Position numbers and translations under genes: made by a program
Origin: JACKBJ01 sp964549495
GTDB lineage: Bacteria > Chloroflexota > Anaerolineae > Epilineales > Epilineaceae
Direction: 5' to 3'
Assembly (NCBI GenBank): GCA_964549495.1
Contig: CAZJWJ010000009.1
Coordinates: forward strand, 1-64,000
Length of the DNA stretch: 64,000 nucleotides
Shown here: positions 16,870-26,600 of the stretch, piece by piece
How positions within the stretch are numbered: position 1 is the first letter of the stretch
How the letters are laid out: every line of letters starts with the position of its first letter
Notes under the pieces: model-generated
The model's database searches: none
Told to the model about the DNA's origin: nothing
Seen by the model: the letters and a program-made list of their open reading frames with translations, nothing else

Positions 16870-18528
16870 GTGCTGGACTTCACATCGCTCGATCGGCTGG
16901 ACTTCGACGGCCGGCGCTCGCCCGTGATCGGCCGGCGCGGCATGGTCGCCACCAGCCAGCCGCTGGCGGTGGCTGCCGGGCTCGAGATCCTGGATGCCGG
17001 GGGCAACGCCGCCGACGCGGCCGTGGCCACGGCCGCCGCGCTGAACGTGACCGAGCCCACCTCCACCGGCATCGGTGGCGATGCCTTCGCGCTCTACTAC
17101 GAGGCCGCGTCGGGGCGGGTCAGCGCGCTCAACGGCTCGGGGCGCGCGCCGGCCGCCTTGACGATCGAGCGGCTGGCGGGCGAGGGGATCGAGGGCGAGA
17201 TCCCGCGATTCCACGCCCACAGCGTGACCGTTCCCGGGGCTTGCGCTGCCTGGTGCGACCTAGCCGGGCGCCACGGCCGGTTGCCGCTGGACCGGCTCCT
17301 GGCGCCGGCCATCCGCCTGGCCGAGGACGGCTTCCCGGTGGCACCGGTCACGGCCCACTTCTGGGCCCGGGGTGCGGTACGGCAACTGGCCGGAGCGCCC
17401 AACGGTCACGAGCTGACCATCGAGAGGGGGGCACCACGTCCCGGCGAGGTCTTCCGCAACCCGGGGCTGGCCCGAACGCTGCGGGCGGTGGCCGAGGGCG
17501 GCGCGCGGGCCTTCTACCAGGGTCCGATCGCCGAGGCCATCGCGGCCGTCGTCACCGAGGCCGGCGGCTGCATGACGGTCGAGGATCTCGCCGAGCACCG
17601 ATCCGAATGGGTCGAGCCGATCTCGACCCGCTATCGCGGCCACCGCGTCTGGGAATGTCCGCCCAACGGGCAAGGGCTGGCGGCCCTGCTGGCGCTGAGC
17701 ATCCTGGAGGGCTTCGAGCCGGCGGAGATGCCGGCCGGCTCGGCCCAGCGCTTGCACCTGCAGATCGAAGCGCTGCGCCTGGCCTTCGCCGACACGCGCT
17801 GGTTCGCCGCCGACCCGAGAACCGATCCGGCCCCGCTCGAGGCGCTGCTCTCCTCGGACTACGCGGCCGAGCGACGGGCGCGCATCGACCCGGACCGCGC
17901 GACGCTCGATGCCCGGCGCGGCGCGCCGGTGGCCGGATCGGACACGGTCTACCTGAGCGTGGTCGACGAGGCGGGCAACGCCTGCTCCTTGATCAACAGC
18001 AACTACATGGGCTTCGGCACCGGCATCGTGCCGGCCGGTTGGGGCTTCTCCTTGCAGAATCGCGGTCACGGTTTCGACCTGGACGCCAGCCACCCCAACG
18101 CCCTGTCGCCGGGCAAGCGGCCCTACCACACCATCATCCCCGGCCTGATCACCCGCGATCGGGATGGCGAGGCCCAGGGTGGTCGGCTCTGGGCCTGCTT
18201 CGGGGTGATGGGGGGCTTCATGCAGCCCCAGGGCCACGTTCAGGTGGCCGTCGGGCTGATCGATGATGCCCTGGATCCGCAGGCGGCCCTCGATCGGCCG
18301 CGCTTCTGCATCACGGATGGCCGGGCCGGCGGCCGGGTGGCGCTGGAGGAGGGCATCCCCTGGGCGGTCGCGGCCGATCTGGCCTCGCGCGGCCATCCGG
18401 TGGTCCCGACCCGTGGCTTCGGCCGGGCCGTCTTCGGCCGGGGGCAGATCATCCTTCGTGATCCGGAGGGCGGCGCGCTCTGGGGTGGCAGCGATCCGCG
18501 CGCCGACGGCTGCGCGATGGCGCGCTGA
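16870..18528 (+). CDS. ggt: Gamma-glutamyltransferase family protein
   Basis: This Ntn-hydrolase of 552 residues would transfer or hydrolyse gamma-glutamyl groups, for example from glutathione-like peptides. The family opening RRGMVATSQPLAVAAGLEILDAGGNAADAAVA and the sequence around the autoprocessing site are visible: Thr359 in SDTVYLSVVDEAGNACS aligns with the catalytic Thr391 of E. coli Ggt. The oxyanion-type motif at SPGKRPYHTIIPG is also conserved. No signal peptide is evident, unlike the periplasmic enzymes, so it may be cytoplasmic. The GTG start has AGGAG seven bases upstream. Confidence 0.9.
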   Translation: MLDFTSLDRLDFDGRRSPVIGRRGMVATSQPLAVAAGLEILDAGGNAADAAVATAAALNVTEPTSTGIGGDAFALYYEAASGRVSALNGSGRAPAALTIERLAGEGIEGEIPRFHAHSVTVPGACAAWCDLAGRHGRLPLDRLLAPAIRLAEDGFPVAPVTAHFWARGAVRQLAGAPNGHELTIERGAPRPGEVFRNPGLARTLRAVAEGGARAFYQGPIAEAIAAVVTEAGGCMTVEDLAEHRSEWVEPISTRYRGHRVWECPPNGQGLAALLALSILEGFEPAEMPAGSAQRLHLQIEALRLAFADTRWFAADPRTDPAPLEALLSSDYAAERRARIDPDRATLDARRGAPVAGSDTVYLSVVDEAGNACSLINSNYMGFGTGIVPAGWGFSLQNRGHGFDLDASHPNALSPGKRPYHTIIPGLITRDRDGEAQGGRLWACFGVMGGFMQPQGHVQVAVGLIDDALDPQAALDRPRFCITDGRAGGRVALEEGIPWAVAADLASRGHPVVPTRGFGRAVFGRGQIILRDPEGGALWGGSDPRADGCAMAR

Positions 18529-18597
18529 ACCACCGATCGCGCCCCGACGTCCATCTCCTGGAATCGACGGCGGTCGGCGATCCAGCGAGACTTCGGG

Positions 18598-20154
18598 TCA
18601 GATCTCGTCTTCTAGGGCAAAGAGCTGACGGATGCGGCCCAGGATCTCGTCGCGTACGCTGCGCGGCTCGGGCATCCGTGCATCGTCCTCGGCCAGGCGC
18701 GCGCTCTGCTCCATCTCGCGCGCGGCCAGGATCTCGCTGATGCGTCCGGCGATCTCCGGATCGCCCAAGAGCACCTCGCCGAAGGCCTCTTGGTCGACCA
18801 CGATGGCCTCCAGCTCCGTCTCGGCCACGACCGTCGCTGTCCGCGGCGCGCCGGTGCACAGGCTCATCTCGCCCAAGATGTCGCCTTCGCCGCGGCGCGC
18901 GACGGTCACCGGCTGACCGTCGGCACCCTCGACCTCGACCCGCGCCTGGCCGCCGCAGATCACGAAGAGCGAGTTGCCCGGGTCGCCCTGGTGCATCAGG
19001 AGCTCGCTGCTGGCGAAGCGCTGCCAGCGGGCGCGCTCGGCGAGCTGTTCGATCTGGGCTTGGTCCAGCGGCGCCAGGAGGGGCAGGGGCCGCAGGGCGT
19101 CCAGCACGCGGGCGCGGCGGGCCTCGGCCTCGCGCTGGCCGGCATCCTCGGGTACCTGCCGCAAATTGACGTCGCGGATGGGGAAGGGGATGGTCATGCC
19201 GGCCCGTCGCAGCCCGTACCACAGGCGCGTCATCACCGCGTCCTCCAGCTCGCGCAGGGCGCCGTAGTCCGAGATCCAGAAGCGGATGCGGTAGGTCACG
19301 GCAAAGTCGTCGTAGCTGGTGGTGAAGATGCGCGGTGCCGGCGTCGGCCGCAGACCGGGCACCGAGGCGACCGTCTCCTGCAGCACCGCCTTGACCTGCT
19401 CGGGCGGATGGGGGTAGGCCACGCCGATGTAGGCGTCCACGCCCTGCAGGCGCGCCGGCCGGCTGAAGTTGATGATGTCGTCGGCCGAGACCTTGCCGTT
19501 GGTCAAGACCACGTGGTGGTTGAGCCGGGTGCGCAGGGTCACCGTGCGCCAGTTCATCTGCGTCACCCGCCCCTCGTGGCCGCCCACCTGGACCCAGTCG
19601 CCCAGCGACATGGGGCTCTCGATCTGCAGGACGATGCCGGCCACCATGCTGCGCAAGACGTCCTGCAGGGCCAGGCCGACCACCGCCGAGACGACGGTCG
19701 AGGAGACGATCAAGGTGCTCAGGGGCAGGTTGAAGACTTGGTTGACGACCAGGAGGCCGGCCAGCGCCAGGGCTACGACGTTGAAGACGTTGATCAGCAG
19801 GCGTGGCACCGGTCGATCGCGCAAGCGCGACAGTATGCTCTCCCAAAGAAGGAGGTCGAGCACCTGCAAGGCGGCATGGATGGCCAAGAGCAGCCAGGTG
19901 GCGGTGAGGAGCTGTGCGCCAAGATGATCGGCGAGTTCGACGATCGAGTTGCCAGCCAGGAGTGTGTGCCCCAGCAGTAGCGAGGAGACGAATGCCACTT
20001 CGGCCAGCCAGAGCGAGAAGAGGGTCCGGCGCCACTGCCGGCCTCCCCGCAAGGGCCAGATCAAGAAGCTGATGGCCAGGCCGAGCGCCAGGGCCATGGG
20101 CAGGGCGGTCGTCCAGTCGGCGTGCAGAAGGGCGATGAGTTGGCTGCGGTCCAT
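18598..20154 (-). CDS. MscS-type channel with C-terminal cNMP-binding domain
   Basis: This protein of about 518 residues has N-terminal membrane segments, then the MscS pore and beta domain (VGLALQDVLRSMVAGIVLQIES, then GDWVQVGGHEGRVTQMNWRT at about 145-225), and a C-terminal cyclic-nucleotide-binding domain at about 365-470 (GDILGEMSLCTGAPRTATVVAE). MscS channels relieve osmotic stress; fusion to a CNB domain is known from MscK/bCNG-type channels and suggests ligand modulation. The start at 20154 is chosen because TACAAT at 20167-20162 lies 7 nt upstream; an ATG nine bases earlier would overlap that box. Both cyclase-domain proteins of the window could relate to it. Confidence 0.87.
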   Translation of the reverse strand: MDRSQLIALLHADWTTALPMALALGLAISFLIWPLRGGRQWRRTLFSLWLAEVAFVSSLLLGHTLLAGNSIVELADHLGAQLLTATWLLLAIHAALQVLDLLLWESILSRLRDRPVPRLLINVFNVVALALAGLLVVNQVFNLPLSTLIVSSTVVSAVVGLALQDVLRSMVAGIVLQIESPMSLGDWVQVGGHEGRVTQMNWRTVTLRTRLNHHVVLTNGKVSADDIINFSRPARLQGVDAYIGVAYPHPPEQVKAVLQETVASVPGLRPTPAPRIFTTSYDDFAVTYRIRFWISDYGALRELEDAVMTRLWYGLRRAGMTIPFPIRDVNLRQVPEDAGQREAEARRARVLDALRPLPLLAPLDQAQIEQLAERARWQRFASSELLMHQGDPGNSLFVICGGQARVEVEGADGQPVTVARRGEGDILGEMSLCTGAPRTATVVAETELEAIVVDQEAFGEVLLGDPEIAGRISEILAAREMEQSARLAEDDARMPEPRSVRDEILGRIRQLFALEDEI

Positions 20155-20161
20155 GGGGCCC

Positions 20162-20167
20162 ATTGTA
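20162..20167 (-). promoter_or_regulatory. Leaderless-type -10 box of the MscS gene
   Basis: TACAAT on the minus strand ends 7 nt before the ATG at 20154. No recognisable -35 box and no Shine-Dalgarno sequence are present. The spacing predicts a message starting at or next to the initiation codon. Confidence 0.45.
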
Positions 20168-20259
20168 ACCCCGTCCCCGCTCGCGATGCCATGCCGGCGC
20201 GCGCCGGCGTTGCGACCCGCCATCGGCCTCTGCTAAGCTGGTGCACCTCGCCTCGGCGC

Positions 20260-21555
20260 ATGCGGACGGGATCCCCTACCTTGCTCTCACTCTTCCTCCA
20301 AAGCGCGGGACGCTACCTGCGGTGGATCGGCCGGAGCCTGGCCCCGCCGCGGGCCGGCTTCGCTCGGCGATCGCTGCGGCGGCTGGCGCTGATGCTCGTC
20401 TTCCTGCCGGCCTTCGGCCTCCTGCAGCTGGTGCATTGGCTGGCCTTCCTGCTCGACGAGATCCTCTACCCGGACTACCGGCAGGTCGAGATCCGCGATC
20501 CGGTCTTCGTCATCGGCGTGCCGCGCAGCGGGACGACGCACCTGCACCGGGTCCTGGCCGAGGATCCGGCGCATTCCACCTTTGCCACCTGGGAATGCCT
20601 GCTGGCGCCCTCCATCGTCCAACGCAAGATCCTCCTGGCCTTGGCCGGGCTGGACCGACGCCTCGGCGGCCCCGGCGCCGCCCTGCTGGGCTACATCGAG
20701 CGCCATGCCTTGGGGGGCCTCGAGGGCGTGCACGCGACCAGCTTGACGGCGCCCGAGGAGGACTACCTGGCGATGATGCCGGCCCTGGCAGCCTTCATCT
20801 TGGTGCTACCCTTCCCGGACGCGCCCTCGATCTGGCGTCTGGGGCGCTTCGATCGCGGGATGCCGGCGGAGGATCGCCAGCGACTCCTGGGCTTCTATCG
20901 CGCCTGTCTGCAGAAGCACCTCTACGTGCACGGCACGGACAAGCGCATCCTGAGCAAGAATGCCTCCTTTGCGCCCTGGGCCGAGGGCCTGCGCCAGACC
21001 TTTCCCGATGCCCGCATCCTGGGCTGCCTGCGCGATCCGCGCCGGGCGCTGCCCTCGCAGCTCAGCGCCATCGAGCCCGGGATGGATCTCTTCGACAACG
21101 ATGGCCGCGACGGGCGCTTCCGCGACCGCATGAGCCGGCAGCTGCGCTTCTACTACCGCCATCTGCTGCGGACCCTGCCGGCCTCGCCGGCCAACCGCCA
21201 CGTGCTGGTCAATATGCCCCAGCTGACCCGGGATCTGGCTTCGACGGTGAAGCGCGCCTACGCGCGCCTGGAATTGCCCATGCCCGCCCGCTTCGCCGCC
21301 CGGCTGGAGGAACTGGACGCCGAGGCACGGGCCTATCGCAGCCGCCATCACTACCAGTTGGCCGATTACGGTCTCGACGATGCGGCCATCGAGCGGCGCT
21401 TTGCCGAGGTCTACGCCGCCTACGACTTCGATCGTAGCCGACTTCGAGCGCGCCCCGAACCGGCGTCCGCCGGCCCTTCCTCGACAGTGGATCGCACAGC
21501 TCGCGGACGAGGTCGGTCCGGAGCCCGCACCGCCCGTGCGAGCGGTCCGGCATGA
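20260..21555 (+). CDS. Sulfotransferase family protein
   Basis: This 431-residue protein transfers sulfate, probably from PAPS, to an unknown acceptor. The 5'-phosphosulfate-binding loop PRSGTTHLHRVL is at residues 88-99, and the 3'-phosphate-binding region is probably at RILGCLRDPRRALPS. A hydrophobic N-terminal segment (LMLVFLPAFGLLQLVHWLAFLL) suggests membrane association. ATG 20260 is the first start clear of the divergent MscS gene. The stop overlaps the next gene as ATGA, and the neighbours are a GT4 glycosyltransferase and a DUF2334-type protein, so the acceptor may be a glycolipid or cell-surface glycan. Confidence 0.85.
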   Translation: MRTGSPTLLSLFLQSAGRYLRWIGRSLAPPRAGFARRSLRRLALMLVFLPAFGLLQLVHWLAFLLDEILYPDYRQVEIRDPVFVIGVPRSGTTHLHRVLAEDPAHSTFATWECLLAPSIVQRKILLALAGLDRRLGGPGAALLGYIERHALGGLEGVHATSLTAPEEDYLAMMPALAAFILVLPFPDAPSIWRLGRFDRGMPAEDRQRLLGFYRACLQKHLYVHGTDKRILSKNASFAPWAEGLRQTFPDARILGCLRDPRRALPSQLSAIEPGMDLFDNDGRDGRFRDRMSRQLRFYYRHLLRTLPASPANRHVLVNMPQLTRDLASTVKRAYARLELPMPARFAARLEELDAEARAYRSRHHYQLADYGLDDAAIERRFAEVYAAYDFDRSRLRARPEPASAGPSSTVDRTARGRGRSGARTARASGPA

Positions 21556-22847
21556 TCCTGCCGCCGCGCGACTTCGAACACGACCATCGCCTGCCGGCAT
21601 CGGAGGCCGCGCGCCTGCGGGTGGTCGTGGTGGCCGACGTGGTGCCCGAGCGCAACGGCGTCGGCGCCTACTACCGCGACCTGATGGCCCAACTGGGACG
21701 TCGGGTGGAGCGGGCGGAGATGATCGCACCCGAGATGGACGATGGCCGCTGGCAGCTCGGCCCCGGCTGGCCCATGCCGGGCGATCCGACCCAATCCTTG
21801 GCACTGCCGGCCGCGAGGCGCATCCGCCGCCATCTGCATCAGCTGCAGCCCACGGCCGTCGTGGTGCCCACGCCGGGGCCCTTCGGTTTCTTGGGCGCGC
21901 ACCTGGCCGGCCGCCAGGGCGCGCGCCTCCTGGTGGGTTTCCACACCCACCTGGGCCACCTGACCGACCTCTACTGGAAGGCGGCCGCGGCCCGGCTGGC
22001 CCGGGTCGGACAGTGGTGGCTCGACCGCTCCCACCACCACCTCTTCGACCGCGCCGATCTGGTCCTGGCCAACTCCAGCGAGATGGTCGACATCGCGCGC
22101 GGTCTGGGCGCGCCGCATGCCCGGCTGATGGGCACGCCCATCCCGGCCGCCTTCCTGGCCGAGCCCACCAAGACGCTGGACGGCCCGCTGCGGCGGGTGC
22201 TCTTCGCCGGCCGGCTTGCGCCCGAGAAGAATCTGGAGGCCATCCTGGAAGCGGCCGAGGCGGCCCCGGAGCTCGACTTCGAAATCGCCGGCGAGGGTCC
22301 CCAACGAGACCTGATCGAGGAGGCCGCCGCTCGCCTGCCCAACCTTCACTACCGCGGTTGGCTGGAGCGCGAGGCGGTGATGGAGATCCTGGACGCCTGC
22401 GACGTCTTGGTCCTGCCCTCCAAGATCGAGTCCTTCGGCACCATCGCCCTGGAGGCCATGGCCCGCGGCCGGCTGGTCCTGGTCAGCACCCATTGCGGCA
22501 TCCTCGACTGGCCGGCACTGCGCCCGGGCCTGCACGCCATCGGCCCGGAGGAGCGCCTGGCCGAGGCCCTGCGCCGCCTGGCCGCCCTGCCGCTCGAGCA
22601 GCGCCAGGGCAGCGCCGATCGCGCCCGCAAGGCGGCCGCGGCGCTCAACGAATGGACCCTGGACCACTGGCTGGGCCTGCTCAGCGGCCAGGAGCTGCCG
22701 GCCGATGCGGATGCCGGCGAGCGAGCGCCCGCGATGACGACCGGTGGCACCGACGTTTCCGACGCTCGGGACGCGAGCGGTGCCCAGTCCCGACCCTCCG
22801 AGGTCGATCCCGCCGGACCGGACCGCCCGCAGCCCCGCAGCGTCTGA
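21552..22847 (+). CDS. Glycosyltransferase family 4
   Basis: This 431-residue GT-B glycosyltransferase should use a nucleotide sugar to build a glycolipid or glycan. The N-terminal acceptor half begins with VVVVADVVPERNGVGAYYRD and holds FHTHLGHLTDLYW. The donor half starts with RRVLFAGRLAPEKNLEAI and carries the E-x7-E motif in SKIESFGTIALEAMARG. The C-terminal ~60 residues are low-complexity and charged. The ATG overlaps the sulfotransferase stop by four bases. Similarity in order to sulfoglycolipid or mannosyltransferase pathways is suggestive only. Confidence 0.9.
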   Translation: MILPPRDFEHDHRLPASEAARLRVVVVADVVPERNGVGAYYRDLMAQLGRRVERAEMIAPEMDDGRWQLGPGWPMPGDPTQSLALPAARRIRRHLHQLQPTAVVVPTPGPFGFLGAHLAGRQGARLLVGFHTHLGHLTDLYWKAAAARLARVGQWWLDRSHHHLFDRADLVLANSSEMVDIARGLGAPHARLMGTPIPAAFLAEPTKTLDGPLRRVLFAGRLAPEKNLEAILEAAEAAPELDFEIAGEGPQRDLIEEAAARLPNLHYRGWLEREAVMEILDACDVLVLPSKIESFGTIALEAMARGRLVLVSTHCGILDWPALRPGLHAIGPEERLAEALRRLAALPLEQRQGSADRARKAAAALNEWTLDHWLGLLSGQELPADADAGERAPAMTTGGTDVSDARDASGAQSRPSEVDPAGPDRPQPRSV

Positions 22848-22887
22848 TCCCGCTGCCGGCTCCGGTGTCCACGGACGACGACCGATC

Positions 22888-23610
22888 ATGACCGAACCTG
22901 CGCGCCGTCAGCCAGCCCTGGCCGCCATCCACGACGTGATGCCCAGCACCCTCGAGGCGGTGGCCGAGGTCCTGGGCTTCCTCGAGCAGCGCGGCGTGCA
23001 TCCGGTCACCCTGCTGGTGGTGCCGGGCGCCGAATGGTCGCCGGCCGGCCTTGACCGCCTGCGCCGCTGGCAGGCCCGCGGCCACGAGTTGGCCGGCCAC
23101 GGCTGGCATCACCGCGTCCAGCGCTACGGCAGCCTCTACCACCGCCTGCACGCCGCCCTGGTCTCGCGCGACGTGGCCGAGCACCTGGCCCTGGACGCCG
23201 ATGGCATCGCCGACCTCTTGACCCGCAACCACGCCTGGTTCGCCGACCAGAACCTACCCGCCCCCAGCCTCTACGTCCCCCCGGCCTGGGCCATGGGCCC
23301 CATCCCGCGCAAGCGCCTGCGCCAGCTCCCCTTCGCCCGCTACGAGAGCACGGCCGGCGTCTACGACGCCCCCACCGACCGCTTCCACCCCCTCCCCCTG
23401 GTCGGCTACGAGGCCGACACGCCCATGCGCGTCCCTCCGCTATCGGCCTGGAACGCCCTCAACCTCCGACTGGCCTTACCGAGCCGGCCGCTGCGCCTCT
23501 CCATCCACCCCCACGATTTGCGCTACCCGATGGCCGGCGCGCTGGCTAGGCTGCTGGAGGGGGACTGGCGGTGGTTGCGGTATAGAGACCTTGCAAGGGA
23601 CCCGATGTGA
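22888..23610 (+). CDS. DUF2334/polysaccharide deacetylase-like protein
   Basis: This 240-residue protein has the fold signature of DUF2334, part of the carbohydrate esterase 4-like NodB superfamily. Metal-binding candidates are the Asp in AAIHDVMPS, the His in ELAGHGWHHRVQ and the C-terminal SIHPHDLRYP. It probably removes acetyl groups from a carbohydrate or lipid-linked sugar. ATG 22888 starts the conserved part directly; a longer frame upstream overlaps the end of the glycosyltransferase gene. It follows that gene by 40 bases and completes the sulfotransferase-GT4-deacetylase operon. Confidence 0.8.
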   Translation: MTEPARRQPALAAIHDVMPSTLEAVAEVLGFLEQRGVHPVTLLVVPGAEWSPAGLDRLRRWQARGHELAGHGWHHRVQRYGSLYHRLHAALVSRDVAEHLALDADGIADLLTRNHAWFADQNLPAPSLYVPPAWAMGPIPRKRLRQLPFARYESTAGVYDAPTDRFHPLPLVGYEADTPMRVPPLSAWNALNLRLALPSRPLRLSIHPHDLRYPMAGALARLLEGDWRWLRYRDLARDPM

Positions 23611-23636
23611 GCCTGCGCGACGCGAAAAGGATCGGT

Positions 23637-23664
23637 TTGCCCACCCCCACCACCGCTCTAGAAT
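23637..23664 (+). promoter_or_regulatory. Promoter of the cyclase-AAA-TPR gene
   Basis: TTGCCC (23637-23642) and TAGAAT (23659-23664) are separated by 16 nt. The start codon at 23674 is 9 nt after the -10 box, so the 5' leader would be only a few bases, with no room for a ribosome binding site. Confidence 0.5.
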
Positions 23665-23673
23665 GACCGGCGC

Positions 23674-26600
23674 ATGAGCACCTGCGCCGACTGTCATTTC
23701 GAGAACCCCGAGGGGGCGCGTTTCTGCGCCGGCTGCGGCCAGAAGCTGCCAGCCCGTTGTAGCGCCTGCGGTGCCGAGCAGCTGCCCGGCGGTCGCTTTT
23801 GCGCACAGTGCGGGCAGCCGGTCGAAGGCTCGGATGCCTCACCTGCGACTCCACCACCCCCGGACTCCGAGTCGAAGCCGCCACAGTGCACCGATACGCG
23901 GACGTCGAAGCCCCGAGATCCAGTCTCACGGTCCTCGACCTCGACGTCGCCGCCACGCCCGACATCTACCGCCACGCCCAGCGCCGAACGCCGGCACGTG
24001 ACCATCCTCTTCGCCGACATCGTCGGCTCGACCTCCTTGGGCGAGCAGATCGACCCGGAGGACCTGGCCGAGATCGTCAACGGGGCGATGGGCGTGATGA
24101 CGGCCGCGGTGGCCGAGGCCGGCGGGCACGTGGCGCGGCTGATGGGCGATGGCATGCTGGCCTTCTTCGGTGCGCCGGTGGCCCACGAAGACGATCCGCT
24201 GCGCGCGGTTCGGGCCGGGCTGCGCATCCAGCGCGGGCTGGGCGACTACGGCAAGGCGGTGGCCGAGCGCGGCGGGCCGGCGGTGCAGGCGCGGGTGGGC
24301 ATCAACAGCGGGTTGGTGCTGGCGGGGCAGATCGGCGGCGAAGTCTACAGCGAGTACACCACCACCGGCGACGCGGTCAACTTGGCCGCCCGGCTTGAGG
24401 GCGCGGCACCGCCCGGCCAGGTCGTGCTCAGCCAGGAGACGGCACGGCTGGTGCGCGGCGCGGTGGCGTTGGAACCCTTCGGCCCGCTGCAGCTCAAGGG
24501 CAAGGCCGAGCCGGTGCCGGCCTTCCTGGTCACAGGGCCGCCGCCGGCCGTCGGGGTCAGCGTGCGCGGGACCCACGGCGTCGACACGCCCTTGGTCGGC
24601 CGGGCCGGTGAGCGGGCGCGGCTGATGCAGGCCTTCGAGGACGCCATCGAGTCGCGCGCCCTGGGCTGGATCACCCTCACCGGCGATGCCGGCGTGGGCA
24701 AGAGCCGCCTGCTGGCCACCTTCTTGAGCGACGCCGCCGGCTCCGACATCGAGGCCGATCTGGCTCGCGGCCGCTGCGTCGAGCAGATCAGCGATGCCTA
24801 CGAGCTGGTGCGCAGCCTGCTGACCGACCGCTACGGCATCGAGGCCGAGACCGGCACCGAGGAGGCCCGCGAGCAGCTGACCAGCGGCCTGGCGGCCGAC
24901 CTGGCTGGCACCGCCCGCGTGGATGCCACCCGCGCCTCGCGCGACCTGGCCCGCCTGATCTTCCCCGAAGCCGAGACCGGCGAGGACCCGCGCGGCCTGG
25001 CCGAGCGCGCCATGGCCGCGCTGGCCGCCCTGGTTGCGGCCTGGGCCGCTCGCAAGCCGCTGATCCTGGCCCTGGAGGACCTCCACTGGGCAGACGACAG
25101 CTCCTTGGACGCCCTGGCCCGCATGGCCGAGGCCCTGGCCGAGGCGCCGGCCTTCATCCTGGCCAACGCCCGCCCCGTGCTCTTCGCCCGCCGGCCGCAT
25201 TGGGGCGAGGGCGAACGCGGCCACGTCCGCCTGGACCTGCGACCCCTGAGCAGCGCCGCCGTGGCCCGCCTGGTCCGCGCCATCCTCCAGGACGAGGACC
25301 TGCCCGAGCCCTTGCTGCGCTTCGTCTCCGATCGCAGCGAGGGCAACGCCTACTACATCGAGGAGCTGGTGGGCATGCTCCAGGATCGCGGCCTGCTCCA
25401 GCGCGACGAATCCGGCTGGCAGCTCGACCTGGCAGGCGTCGAGGAGGGCCGCGTGCCCACGACCCTCCAGGGAATGCTCCAGGCTCGCCTGGACAGTCTG
25501 GACCCACCGGCCCGCGGCCTCCTCCAGCGCGCCAGCGTCCTGGGTCGCAACTTCTGGACCGGCGCCCTGGCCGCCATGGGCGCCACCGACCCGGACCCAC
25601 TCGAGGCCCTCCGCGCCCAGGGCCTGGTCCTGGCCCGTGAACGCTCCAGCATCGCCGGCGAGCGCGAGTACGTCTTCAAGCACGCCCTCCTGCGCGACGC
25701 GGCCTACGGTTCCCTCCTCAAGCGCGACCGCCCCGGCCTCCACGCTACCGCCGCCGACTGGCTGGCAGGCCGCGCCGGCCAACACTACGCCGAGCTGGCC
25801 GGCCAGATCGCCCGCCACGCCGAGCTGGCCGGCCGCGCCGCCGAGGCCGCCCGCCACTACCAAGCCGCCGCCGAACGCGCCCGCACGACCTACGCCAACG
25901 CCGAGGCCGCCGCCCTCTTCCAAAAGGCCCACGACCTCTGGCCAAGCGACGACCCGGCCGGCCGCTTCGACTGCCTCAAGGGCGCCGAACAAGCCCTGGA
26001 CATGCTCGGCCGGCGCGACGAGCAGCGTGCTTGTCTGGAGCAGATGTCCGAATGCGCTGAGGCCCTCGATGACCTGGCCCGCAGCCATGTGCATTTTCGG
26101 CGTTCATGGCTCGCCCTGCGCACCGGTGATCCGGCTGCTGCCGAAGCCGAGGCGCGCCAAGCCTTCAGCTTGGCCGGTGAAGATCGTACAGCACAAGCTG
26201 ATGCCCTCGTCAATCTGGGAAACGCGCTAAAGAACCAGAAGAAAAATGAAGCTGGACTGGTAGCATTTCAGAGAGCGTTGACATGTCTAGAGGAGATTGG
26301 TGATGAGCGCGCCATGGCAAGGACCTTACTCGGGCTAGCTACTTGTCATACGAATATCGGTAACGGTCAAGAAGCCCGTGAAGGCTATGAGCGCGCACTG
26401 GGTATATTCAAACAGCTTGATGACCTTGGACTTCAAGCTAAGACGCTTACGAACCATGCAATCGCCATTGCGATGCGAGGGGATCTCGATAATGCGGCTC
26501 CTCGATTCGATGAGGCGCTAGCATTGTATCGTGCTGCTGGCGATCGAGTAGGTGAAGGCATCGCACTGCACAACCTGGGCTATCTAGCAGCAGAAGTCGA

